From Novosphingobium sp. RL4 (GTDB taxonomy: Bacteria > Pseudomonadota > Alphaproteobacteria > Sphingomonadales > Sphingomonadaceae), in NCBI RefSeq assembly GCF_035658495.1, contig NZ_CP141945.1, positions 1,017,501 through 1,081,500 of the forward strand: a DNA stretch of 64,000 nucleotides. The letters run 5' to 3'. Under the pieces are notes generated by a model that had not been told where the DNA came from, searched no databases, and saw only the letters and a program-made list of their open reading frames with translations. Positions 46,232 to 54,672 of the stretch are shown here, piece by piece. A program made the position numbers and the translations under genes. The first letter of the stretch is position 1. Each line of letters begins with the position of its first letter.

Positions 46232-47326
46232 TCACGTTTGCAGGCCCCGGCCTTCCTCGTCGAGCTGGACGAGCAGGGCCCGGACGGCGGTGAGCACTTC
46301 TTCGCGGCTCGCACCGGAGCCCGAATGAAGACGCAAGGTCACGCCCTGGCGGTTGCTTGACTGGACCGATGCCATGGGGCGGCCGTGCCTTGAGGGGATC
46401 ACCACCGGCTCGGGCTTTGCCCTGTCCATTTCGGGAGCGGCGAGCAGGGCCTTGAGTACATCGGCAGCGGGCAGGGCAGGGCGACCGTCTGCGCGGCGGC
46501 CGGCCTGTTCCCGCGCCAGTCGGGTTGCTTCCTTGCGCACGGCGGCCGCCTTGTCCCGATCGTCCAGCAACTGGGCGAGGGGGTAGGCCGGCTTCAGCTG
46601 CACATCGGCAGGGGAGGCGAAAGCGGACAGGACGGCGTCCGGGATGCCCGCGACCTTGAGCATCTTGGAAAGCCAGCCCTTGGAGAGCTTGAGGCGTTCG
46701 GCCATGCGGGTCATGTGGTTACCGTAGTGATCGCGCAGGGCCTGGGCATAGTTGCGGGCGCGTTCGAGATCCGACACGTCCTTGCGGGCACGGTTCTCGA
46801 GATCGGCAAGCCGGAAGGCGGCTTCGTCATCAAGCTGGGCGACTTGCGCCACGAACTGCATGTCGGGGTAGGAATGCGCGCGCAGCCAGGAGATCGACCA
46901 GTGGCGGCGCGTGCCGGCGATCACTTCATAATCGTGATCGGCATCTCCCTCGACCCGGCGCACCACGGCGGGAACCTTCTGGCCCCCTTCGGCGACGATG
47001 GAGTCGATCAGTTCCTGGCAGGACTCCTCCGAAAGGTGCGCATAGCTGCGGGCGTTGCCCGGCCAGATGCGGACACGGGCCGGATCGAGGAGAAGCTGGG
47101 TCACTTGCCGCACTTCGCCGGAAGCGACGCGGGCCAGTGCGCTTTCGCGGCCGAGCAGGGTCGTGCCGCGGGTCCGTTCGGTGCGCAGGCGCGGTTCGGG
47201 AGCCGGGTCGGCGGCGGTAGTGGCATCATCCAGCGGCGTTTCGGCGGTGGACGCGACCTGGTCTTCGCCCCCCAGATCGTCGTCGGAAAGCAGCGCTGCC
47301 AGATAGTCGGATTGCTTGCGGGCCAT
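46232..47326 (-). CDS. parB: ParB-family partition protein
   Basis: A 364-residue centromere-binding CTPase. The N-terminal domain has PARVRIWPGNARSY, the CTP-binding C-motif variant AGTRRHWS and the phosphate motif ENRARKDVS. The helix-turn-helix region is MTRMAERLKLSKGWLSKMLK. The C-terminus probably dimerises. It follows parA after 94 bp. The nearby GTTTCCCCGGGGAAAC palindromes are its likely targets. It shares clear similarity with the orphan ParB-like gene at 59286. Confidence 0.9.
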   Translation of the reverse strand: MARKQSDYLAALLSDDDLGGEDQVASTAETPLDDATTAADPAPEPRLRTERTRGTTLLGRESALARVASGEVRQVTQLLLDPARVRIWPGNARSYAHLSEESCQELIDSIVAEGGQKVPAVVRRVEGDADHDYEVIAGTRRHWSISWLRAHSYPDMQFVAQVAQLDDEAAFRLADLENRARKDVSDLERARNYAQALRDHYGNHMTRMAERLKLSKGWLSKMLKVAGIPDAVLSAFASPADVQLKPAYPLAQLLDDRDKAAAVRKEATRLAREQAGRRADGRPALPAADVLKALLAAPEMDRAKPEPVVIPSRHGRPMASVQSSNRQGVTLRLHSGSGASREEVLTAVRALLVQLDEEGRGLQT

Positions 47327-47420
47327 GGCTTACCTCGAAGGACGCGCGAGATGGAGAGGTTTGAACATAAGGCGAACAAAGTCGCCGTCTGAGAGGTTTT
47401 TTCCGATGCAGGGCAGTGGC

Positions 47421-48614
47421 TTAGCCATTGACGAGAAGTTCCTCGTCAACCCGCTGCGAGCGGCCCCAGCTGGTGCGGACGAGCTGCTCGATCTGGCCCA
47501 TGGCTTCATCGAGATTGGCCTTGCAGCGCTTATGCGTACGGGGCGTGCCGATCGGCTTTTCCAGTTCGTAGACGGTCATCATGCGCAAGGCCGCATGGCT
47601 GATCTCGGCGCTCTCCAGGATGGGCACGGGAAGCAGAGCCGGTCCGAAAGTCTGCTCCATGATGGTGCGGACCATGTCGTGGCTGGGATCGTTGCCGTCG
47701 AACTTCGAGCAGATCAGGCGCACGAAGGAATAGTCCACCGAGATGCCCGCGCCCACGAGCTGTTCGAGCACCTGATCCATCATCGACAGGAACTGTACGG
47801 TCGAGCAGAAGTCCGGCGTCGTGGCTGCGAGCGGAACGAGCAGGGCATTGGCTGCCTGCATCACCGCAAGCGAGATCGTGCCCAGTGCCGGCGGCGGATC
47901 GAGGATCACCACGTCGTAATCCCGCGCGAGATCCATGAGGCCCGCCTTGAGCTTGCGGAAGCGGGCGGCCAGAACGGACTGTCCGTCCGAACCCGCAGCC
48001 GCCAGTTCGTATTCCACATCGAACAGTTCGAGGTTCGACGGGATCAGGTCCACGTTCGGCCACGGCGTGCGCTTGACGGCATAGAGCAGGTCGGCCTGCG
48101 TCGGGTCGATCGAGAGATAGGGGTAGAGCGTCTCTTCGCGGGTGATGTTGAAATGCGGGTTGAAGCCGAACAGCGTCGTCGTGGTCGCCTGGCTATCGCA
48201 ATCCACCACCAGCACGCGGTAGCCTTGCACCGCGAAATAGTGCGCGAGGTGCGTCGTGACCGTGGACTTGCCGACGCCGCCCTTGAAGTTCTGGACCGCG
48301 ATCATGGCGGGAACGTCGAGCGGGGCACGGGCGGGCGAGGCGCCCAGCACTTCGCGCATGTGCAGCATTTCCTCGACCGTATAGCCGAGCCGGCGTCCGT
48401 TTCCGGCAGCCGGAGGTGGCGGCAGGCGTCCGTCGTCTTCGGCCATGCGAATGCGATTCGTGGAGCAGCCCAGCAGGGTCGCCGCTTCGGCGATTCCGAA
48501 ACGGACATTGAGACCCTTGCGGCTTTCAGGCAGGAAAGCCTTGCGCCGCAGCCGCTCGATCATCTTTTCGCCGGCCTGAGCCATCTCGGCAATACGCTCG
48601 ACTTGTGAATGCAT
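47421..48614 (-). CDS. parA: ParA-family partition ATPase
   Basis: A 397-residue Walker-type ATPase. It has an N-terminal helix-turn-helix extension (RFGIAEAATLLGCSTNRIRM), as in type Ia ParA proteins that repress their own operon. The deviant Walker A is QNFKGGVGKSTVTTHLAHYF, Walker A-prime VVDCDSQATTTTLFGF and Walker B DVVILDPPPALG. With ParB it positions replicon copies on the nucleoid. A weak ATATAC/GTATAT inverted repeat (48627-48656) upstream could be its operator. Confidence 0.93.
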   Translation of the reverse strand: MHSQVERIAEMAQAGEKMIERLRRKAFLPESRKGLNVRFGIAEAATLLGCSTNRIRMAEDDGRLPPPPAAGNGRRLGYTVEEMLHMREVLGASPARAPLDVPAMIAVQNFKGGVGKSTVTTHLAHYFAVQGYRVLVVDCDSQATTTTLFGFNPHFNITREETLYPYLSIDPTQADLLYAVKRTPWPNVDLIPSNLELFDVEYELAAAGSDGQSVLAARFRKLKAGLMDLARDYDVVILDPPPALGTISLAVMQAANALLVPLAATTPDFCSTVQFLSMMDQVLEQLVGAGISVDYSFVRLICSKFDGNDPSHDMVRTIMEQTFGPALLPVPILESAEISHAALRMMTVYELEKPIGTPRTHKRCKANLDEAMGQIEQLVRTSWGRSQRVDEELLVNG

Positions 48615-48810
48615 GTTCTGCCCGCAATATACTTTTGAACGATTTTGCAGGTATATGCATGAACCGATGTTCAGTCGAGCACAAATACAGGAAACAGAAT
48701 GCCGATTTGAACGGTCTGTGGATATTGAGTCTGCAACGGCATTCGCGGTGCTGAAAGTTCACCGCCTCGTCTGACGGGCTGCGCAGGTGTTCAAATCGCG
48801 CGCCAGCGCC

Positions 48811-49812
48811 TCACCATTGCGAATCCTCCGCGGGGCCTGACTCTTCCTGCCACTGCGTGAAATGCGGCAGGATCTCCTCGGGAATCTCGGCCCGAAAGGC
48901 TGCGTCCATCGGATAGTGAGGCATGGCTTCGGCCACCGCGTCCAGCAATGCGAGGCCCTGAACGCGGTCCTTAGGGCGCTTGAGCGGGTTGCGCTTCGCC
49001 TGCGCGGCCATCCACAGCTTGTGAAGCGCGAACCAGCGCGGGTCCGGCGCAACGATCCGTGCCGGGGAACCATCGCGGCAACCCACCACCTGATCCACCG
49101 GACGGCCAAGCAGCAGCCATTCCTGTTCGGGCAGGGGAACCGGCCGGGGCTGGTCCCTTCCGCCGAGGGTGGCGGCACGCGAGGGCGCCACCAGCAGTTC
49201 CACTTCATAGGCGCGGGCGTTGCGCGCCTGGAAATCGCGCTCGGCATTGATCGTGAAAGTCGAATCCACCGCCTTGAGCATGTCCCATACCCGCCGCTCG
49301 TTCTCCTGCGCCGAGCGGGAAACCCAGGCGAGGTCGAAATCTTCCGTCTCGTCGGGCAGATCGATCCTGCCGTTGGCCTCGACCATGTAGGCGGCGATCG
49401 CATTGGTGCCCACGACCAGCAGGTGCGAACCGAGCAGGGCACGCCGGTCGCACTCGCGCAGGATCGGTCCGGCGTCAGATGACAGCAGCGGCAGACGAAG
49501 CGCGCGGTAGAGTGCGGCGCTTTCGGCAAGGGCGGGGCGGAGGCCGCGGATGCGCTCCTTCAGGGCATCCTTGCGCGAATGATAGTCATGGAGTTCGGCT
49601 TCGCGTTCCGGCGTCAGCGGGCCGAGGCTCTTGCCGTTGCCGCCGCGATCGAAGATGCGGTAGAGATATTCGCGGCCGCTGACCGTCTTGCGCCGCAGAT
49701 CGTAGGGAAGGGCGGCCAGGTCGCGCTCGGCGTCGATCCATACCTCGTAGCGCTGGCGCAAGTTTACCAGCAGGCGCGATTGTTCGTCACTGAAGGGGCG
49801 GATGCGGGGCAT
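48811..49812 (-). CDS. Nucleotidyltransferase-fold protein, GSU2403 family
   Basis: A 333-residue protein. GSHLLVVGTNAIAAYMVE followed by DETEDFDLAWVSR is the nucleotidyltransferase core with its metal-binding aspartates, as in the GSU2403/NTP_transf_8 family. The C-terminal PDPRWFALHKLWMAAQ and KRPKDRVQGLALLD also match that family. Function is unknown; members are linked to plasmids and islands, and some nucleotidyltransferases of similar fold are toxins or antitoxins. A 13-bp inverted repeat lies immediately upstream of the ATG and could be an autoregulatory operator. No small partner gene was recognised beside it. Confidence 0.75.
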   Translation of the reverse strand: MPRIRPFSDEQSRLLVNLRQRYEVWIDAERDLAALPYDLRRKTVSGREYLYRIFDRGGNGKSLGPLTPEREAELHDYHSRKDALKERIRGLRPALAESAALYRALRLPLLSSDAGPILRECDRRALLGSHLLVVGTNAIAAYMVEANGRIDLPDETEDFDLAWVSRSAQENERRVWDMLKAVDSTFTINAERDFQARNARAYEVELLVAPSRAATLGGRDQPRPVPLPEQEWLLLGRPVDQVVGCRDGSPARIVAPDPRWFALHKLWMAAQAKRNPLKRPKDRVQGLALLDAVAEAMPHYPMDAAFRAEIPEEILPHFTQWQEESGPAEDSQW

Positions 49813-49816
49813 GAAC

Positions 49817-49860
49817 GTTTATCCCACAAATATCGGATACGGTAAAGTTGTGGGATAAAC
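49817..49860. promoter_or_regulatory. 13-bp inverted repeat before the nucleotidyltransferase gene
   Basis: GTTTATCCCACAA (49817-49829) and TTGTGGGATAAAC (49848-49860) are exact inverted copies around an 18-bp spacer, starting 5 bp before the ATG at 49812. The position suggests a binding site that controls this gene. It also lies 15 bp from the end of the GGDEF gene, so a role as a transcript 3 prime hairpin is possible. Confidence 0.65.
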
Positions 49861-49874
49861 GGCCAAATTCCAAG

Positions 49875-51020
49875 CTAATGAAGGCCTCCATTAGCGGCAT
49901 TTCGGGCTGCGCGGGCTTCGTCCCTGTCGCGCTTGGCCAGGTAGAGCCGTGCATCTGCTTCGTCGAGGAGGATGGTGAGATCGTCGTTCCGGTCATTGGT
50001 CACAACCGTTCCGATCGCGGCGGAGATGGCGATGGTCAGGGTGCCGATGGTGAAGGGCTGCGCGATGGCCGAGACCAGGCGCTGGGCGAGAAGTTCGGCT
50101 TCCTCGCCCCGGTGCAGGCCATATTGTAAAACCGCGAATTCGTCTCCGCCGAGGCGGGCGACGATGTCGCCGCTGCGGATCGCGCCGCGCAGCCGGTCGG
50201 CCACGAACGCGAGCAGGGTATCCCCTACGGCATGGCCGTGTTCGTCGTTTACCGGCTTGAACCCGTTAAGGTCGAGATAGTGAACCGCAACCAGCCCGGA
50301 GGCCGAGATCAGCCGCGCGTTCTCGTCGAAGTATTCGCGCAGGGCCAGCCGGTTCGGCAGCGCCGTAAGGCTGTCGCTGCGGGCGAGCGTGACGGAGAGC
50401 AATCGCTTCACGGTTTCCGTCTGCACGATCTCGAAACGCATCGTCAGCGCCTGTATTCCACCCACGAGGTAGGCGGTGGTAACGAGCGCCAGTCCTACGT
50501 AGATCGGCGTTGCACGCGCAAAGGCCACCGCGATGCAGGGACCGGCGGCCGCAAGCAGGGAGAGCCCGGCAATCTGCGGACGCCGCCCGACACCTGTGAC
50601 GACCCCTGCGCAGAATCCCATGACGACGCATATGGCCAGCATGTGTGCTTCGGGATTTTCGAGCGAAAAGACATAGGCGGCAAGCGCGCCGAGAAGAATC
50701 GCGAAGCCCACATAAGGGATTGCGAAGGCGACTTCGAGCCGCCGGGCCTCTCGGCTGTGAATGACGGCGGTCAGCACGCGCGCGCGCAAGCGCCGGGCCA
50801 CTTCTATGCGCGCGGCCCATGTCAGGAGCGCGGCCGTTCCGATGACGAGGATCGTCCCATCGCCCTCCGCGCGGTAGATCAGCACGAAGAACATCGCGAA
50901 GACCACGAGCATGTACATGGCCTGTGCGATTGTCTCGTAGAGGCTGCGCACGAGTTCGACGTAGACCCTGTCCGAAAGGGGCTCGGCCGGATTTCCCGCG
51001 GTTGACGAAATCACGATCAT
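49875..51020 (-). CDS. Membrane-anchored diguanylate cyclase (GGDEF)
   Basis: A 381-residue protein with about five to six hydrophobic membrane segments in residues 25-200. A GGDEF domain follows: SDSLTALPNRLALREYF, LDLNGFKPVNDEHGHAVGD and the active-site RLGGDEFAVL. RSGD, five residues before GGDEF, is the allosteric inhibitory site. It should make cyclic di-GMP and be product-inhibited. The start at 51020 is supported by GGGAGAG, though the spacing is short; the frame runs to 51095. No EAL domain is present. It diverges from the LysR gene. Confidence 0.88.
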   Translation of the reverse strand: MIVISSTAGNPAEPLSDRVYVELVRSLYETIAQAMYMLVVFAMFFVLIYRAEGDGTILVIGTAALLTWAARIEVARRLRARVLTAVIHSREARRLEVAFAIPYVGFAILLGALAAYVFSLENPEAHMLAICVVMGFCAGVVTGVGRRPQIAGLSLLAAAGPCIAVAFARATPIYVGLALVTTAYLVGGIQALTMRFEIVQTETVKRLLSVTLARSDSLTALPNRLALREYFDENARLISASGLVAVHYLDLNGFKPVNDEHGHAVGDTLLAFVADRLRGAIRSGDIVARLGGDEFAVLQYGLHRGEEAELLAQRLVSAIAQPFTIGTLTIAISAAIGTVVTNDRNDDLTILLDEADARLYLAKRDRDEARAARNAANGGLH

Positions 51021-51154
51021 CTCTCCCAGTGGCCTGCGCTCACGCTGGCGCGACGCCGACTTTATTGTTGTCCACGATCTACGGCATCGCGGCACCGTCT
51101 GCCAGTTTTGCCGAGGTGCTTTAACTTCCCGGTTCGGCTGGGTATCCCTGCCAC

Positions 51155-52042
51155 ATGAACCTGCGTCACATCGAGGTGTTCCATGCGGTCTACTCGACCG
51201 GGTCGGTGAGCGGCGCCGCGCGGCTGCTCAACGTCTCGCAGCCTGCGGTCACCAATCTCCTGCGCCATGCCGAGAGCCTCCTGGGGTTTGCCCTGTTCGA
51301 ACGATCCCGCGGGAGACTGGTGCCGACCGCCGACGCGCACGACCTTTACGAGCAGGCGGACGAGATCCAGGGACAGGTATACCGGCTTCGCGAAACGGCG
51401 CGGAACATGCGGCGGGGCAGGGGGCGCACGCTGCGGCTTTCGGTGCTCCCTTCGCTGGGCATGGAACTGCTGCCCGCTGCGCTGGCCGGATATCTGGCCG
51501 GCCATTCCGGCGTTTCCATCGAACTCCACACCCTGCACCACGGCGACATGCCGGCCCGGCTCTATGAGCGGGAGACCGATGTGGTGATCTGCTACACGCC
51601 GCCGCGCGAATCTCCGGTGGCCAGCGTGCGGCTCGGCATGGGCGAAATGGTCGCCTGCTACCGCGAACAGGACATGCCGAATGCTCCGGCACGGCTGCCG
51701 CTCGGGGAACTGGCCGGCCGGCCCTTCATCTCGACGTTCGACAGCGGGCCGCAGGCATTGGCCATTGCCGCAGAACTGGAACGGCAGGGCGTGGAACTGG
51801 ACGTGGCAGGGGCATCGCGGACCTATTTCGTTGCCGCGGCGATGGCCCGTGCGGGGCTCGGCGTGACCATCGTGGACCTTCATACTGCCCTGGCCATGAA
51901 GGGGCCGGAGATGGCGATGCGGCCGCTCGATCCGCCGCAGTCCTATGAAATTCACGCGGTTTACCTGGAGGCTCGCCCGCCTTCGCGACTGGCGCTGGAT
52001 TTCCTCGATCATCTTGTCGCCGTCATGGCGGCGGCCGGCTGA
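51155..52042 (+). CDS. dgcR: LysR-family regulator, probable DgcR
   Basis: A 295-residue LysR regulator. LRHIEVFHAVYSTGSVSGAA and LLNVSQPAVTNLLRHAESLL form the winged helix-turn-helix; the effector domain follows with FISTFDSGPQALAIAAELE. It lies directly before dgcN and dgcA on the same strand. This matches the described D-glutamate catabolic cluster, in which a LysR regulator (DgcR) controls the pair. The name rests on context. Confidence 0.8.
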   Translation: MNLRHIEVFHAVYSTGSVSGAARLLNVSQPAVTNLLRHAESLLGFALFERSRGRLVPTADAHDLYEQADEIQGQVYRLRETARNMRRGRGRTLRLSVLPSLGMELLPAALAGYLAGHSGVSIELHTLHHGDMPARLYERETDVVICYTPPRESPVASVRLGMGEMVACYREQDMPNAPARLPLGELAGRPFISTFDSGPQALAIAAELERQGVELDVAGASRTYFVAAAMARAGLGVTIVDLHTALAMKGPEMAMRPLDPPQSYEIHAVYLEARPPSRLALDFLDHLVAVMAAAG

Positions 52043-52149
52043 TCCGGCAGGGCTTGGCCTATAATCGCAGGCTATGGGTTGGCCGGATGTCGGTATGCGC
52101 GCCGGGCGGACGGGGCTGCTAATCATGCGCCAGTCCCACAGCAGCAACG

Positions 52150-53175
52150 ATGGATGGCGTTAACATGATCTCCGGCCCCTTTCTTCTCTATATAGGCGAC
52201 AAGCGTAACCCTCTCGATGTGAAGACCTCGCGCGGGTTGGCCGCGTTCCGTCCGCAGGACTGCATCGGGGAACTGCGTGAGCCGGATGGCCCGCTTTCGC
52301 TGGGGCTGCCGTGCATGACGGTGGAGCAAGCGGCGGCGGCAGGTGCGCGGGCGCTGGTTCTGGGGATCGCCACGAGCGGCGGCCGGCTTGAGGAGGCGAT
52401 GATCCCGCATATTCTCGCTGCGCTCGATGCCGGGCTCGACGTGGTATCGGGCCTGCATCAGCACCTTGGAGAAGACGCCCGGGTGCGCGAGCGCGCGGCA
52501 GCGCTCGGCCGCAGGCTTATCGATGTCCGCGCCGCCCCGGCCGGGCTCAAGGTCGGCAACGGTGCACGGCGGTCCGGACGGCGCCTGCTTACCGTGGGAA
52601 CCGATTGTGCGGTGGGCAAGATGTACACCTCGCTCCACCTCGTGGCGGCGATGAACGCGCGCGGCCTTCCCGCCCGCTTCCGTGCGACCGGCCAGACCGG
52701 AATCCTGATCGCGGGCGAAGGCGTGGCGATCGACTGCGTTATCGCCGACTTCATTTCCGGTGCGGCCGAGGCGCTTTCGCCTGCCCGCGAGGATACCGTG
52801 TGGGATGTGATCGAAGGGCAGGGGTCTCTGTTCAATCCCTCCTTCGCGGGCGTGTCGCTCGGGCTGCTTCACGGCGCGCAGCCGCAGGCGCTGGTCCTGT
52901 GCCACGAAGCCGCGCGTCCGCACATTCGCGGGTTGCCGCATATGCCGGTACCTGATCTCAAGGCCTGCCTCGAAGAGAACCTGCGCTGTGCCCGCCTTAC
53001 CAGTCCCTCGGTGGAGGCGGTTGGCGTATCGATCAACGGGTCCGGTCTTGCGCCGGAGGATGCCGCCGATTTTCGCGCCCGGATCGAGGACGATCTCGGC
53101 TTGCCCTGCGTCGATCCGCTGGTGACCGGGATGGACGCGCTGGTCGATCGGATCGCGGCCGGTAGCTGGGCGTGA
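52150..53175 (+). CDS. dgcN: DUF1611 protein DgcN, N-acetyltransferase of D-glutamate catabolism
   Basis: A 341-residue DUF1611-type protein. PFLLYIGDKRNPLDVKTSRG near the start, a P-loop-like motif GTDCAVGKMYTSLHL, FRATGQTGILIAGEGVAIDC and the segment VIEGQGSLFNPSFAGVSLGL are family signatures. In the described pathway DgcN acetylates D-glutamate and DgcA acts on the product, feeding it toward L-glutamate. An ATG at 52165 is an alternative start; neither has a strong ribosome site. Its stop overlaps the dgcA start. Confidence 0.82.
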   Translation: MDGVNMISGPFLLYIGDKRNPLDVKTSRGLAAFRPQDCIGELREPDGPLSLGLPCMTVEQAAAAGARALVLGIATSGGRLEEAMIPHILAALDAGLDVVSGLHQHLGEDARVRERAAALGRRLIDVRAAPAGLKVGNGARRSGRRLLTVGTDCAVGKMYTSLHLVAAMNARGLPARFRATGQTGILIAGEGVAIDCVIADFISGAAEALSPAREDTVWDVIEGQGSLFNPSFAGVSLGLLHGAQPQALVLCHEAARPHIRGLPHMPVPDLKACLEENLRCARLTSPSVEAVGVSINGSGLAPEDAADFRARIEDDLGLPCVDPLVTGMDALVDRIAAGSWA

Positions 53176-54176
53176 TGCGCCGCCTTTCCGCCCGCGCCGA
53201 TCGGCACCGTCTTGCGCAGCCTTTCGCCATCGCACGGGGCACGCGGGAGGCCATCGACCTTGTGACCGTGTCGATCGGGCAGGACGGAAAGATCGGGCGA
53301 GGGGAGGGCGCCCCCTCCGCCCGCTACGGCGAGGAGGCGCAATCCGTGCTGGCGCAAGTGCAGGCCATCAGGCCCGCCATCCAAGCGGGGCTGGACCGGC
53401 AGGGACTGCTCTCCGTCATGGCGCCCGGCGCCGCGCTAAACGCCGTGGACTGTGCGCTCTGGGATCTTGAGGCGAAACTGTCTGGGGTCGCCGTTGCCGA
53501 CCGTCTTGGCCCTCTGCCCGGCGGGATCGTGACGGCCATCACCGTGGGTATCGACAGGCCCGAAGGCATGGCGGCGCGGGCCCGCTTCCTTGCCGGCGCG
53601 AAAGAGGCGGATGGTCCTGCGCCGCTGCTGAAGATCAAGCTGGACGCCGATGATATCATCGACCGCGTTCAGGCTGTGCGTGAGGCCGCACCGCTGGCCC
53701 AGCTCATTGCCGATGCCAATGAAAGCTGGGACATGGCCTTGCTCGAACGCGTTCTGCCGGCGCTGGCCGCCGCACGTGTCGAACTGCTGGAACAGCCCTT
53801 GCCGGCTGGCGCGGATGAACCGCTGGAAGGCTTCGCCTCTCCCGTTCCCCTTTCCGCAGACGAATCCGCGCATGTCGCGGCCGAGGTGGAGTTGCTTGCC
53901 TCCCGCTACGATTATGTGACCATCAAGCTCGACAAATCGGGTGGACTGACCGGTGCGCTGGCTCTGGCCGAGGCGGCGCAGGCAGCGGGAATGGGGCTGA
54001 TGACGGGGTGCATGCTGTGCTCCTCTCTGTCGGTCGCCCCGGCATGGCATCTCGCCGCGCGCAGCCGTTTCGTCGATCTCGATGGACCGCTCTGGCTGGC
54101 AGCCGACCATCCGGGCGGGAGCGTACTGGAGGAGGGGCTGCTCCGTGCCCCAAGCGGTCTGGGATGGGGTTGGTAA
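53175..54176 (+). CDS. dgcA: Enolase-superfamily enzyme DgcA (N-acetyl-D-glutamate racemase/epimerase-like)
   Basis: A 333-residue member of the muconate-lactonizing/dipeptide-epimerase group. LKIKLDADDIIDRVQAVREA gives the first catalytic lysine of the KxK motif. LIADANESWDMALLERVLPA supplies the metal aspartate, ELLEQPLPAGADEPL the second ligand, ADESAHVAAEVE the third, and TIKLDKSGGLTGALAL the second catalytic lysine. ATG at 53175 overlaps the dgcN stop by one base (GTG 53172 is an alternative), implying coupled translation. Without the dgcN neighbour it would be called an L-Ala-D/L-Glu epimerase. Confidence 0.82.
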   Translation: MRRLSARADRHRLAQPFAIARGTREAIDLVTVSIGQDGKIGRGEGAPSARYGEEAQSVLAQVQAIRPAIQAGLDRQGLLSVMAPGAALNAVDCALWDLEAKLSGVAVADRLGPLPGGIVTAITVGIDRPEGMAARARFLAGAKEADGPAPLLKIKLDADDIIDRVQAVREAAPLAQLIADANESWDMALLERVLPALAAARVELLEQPLPAGADEPLEGFASPVPLSADESAHVAAEVELLASRYDYVTIKLDKSGGLTGALALAEAAQAAGMGLMTGCMLCSSLSVAPAWHLAARSRFVDLDGPLWLAADHPGGSVLEEGLLRAPSGLGWGW

Positions 54177-54672
54177 GCGCCTGTCGTCGCTTCGATTGAA
54201 GTCGTTCCGACCTGTATTTCGCTTTGGGAGCCTTGCGCGCGTCTTGGCTCGCGGTGATCCCCATTCGGGACGTGTCATGCCTTTTGCGTGCCGGAAGCTC
54301 TCGCGTTCCGCCCCTTGCGCACGCGCCAGACCAGACCGATGTTCCGGATAAAAATCATTATAAATCATATTATTAGTCGGTAGTGACCGCGACGGCTCAT
54401 CGCGTCCGCCGCCTGTAGGCCGCATCCCGCCATGGTTACCGGTTTCTTATCCCCGAAAGGCTTTCCCGGCGCCTGACACCTCTCTTGCGCATTCCTTCAT
54501 GCGGCTGCCTCGCCCTGCAAGCAGGCTGGTGCAGGCAATTGCCGCCCGATGGAGCCGCTCCGGCTCCAGTTCGGGATGCCGGGCGAGTCCATGTCCTTCA
54601 TCTTTCAGCAAAAGCCCCCCCACGCACCACTTTCCGCATCTGGAAACACGAACCTTAGGCAATGACGCGAAA
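54177..54672. other. Intergenic region with AT-rich patch
   Basis: About 500 bp without a credible gene. An AT-rich patch at roughly 54349-54377 (ATCATTATAAATCATATTA) stands out against the GC-rich surroundings and is the best place for a promoter of the TpsB gene. The rest shows nothing I can assign. Confidence 0.4.

Noticed and set aside
48717..48725. TGTGGATAT as a DnaA box
   Set aside because: A single 8 of 9 match upstream of parA without neighbouring copies is not enough to support a DnaA-dependent element.
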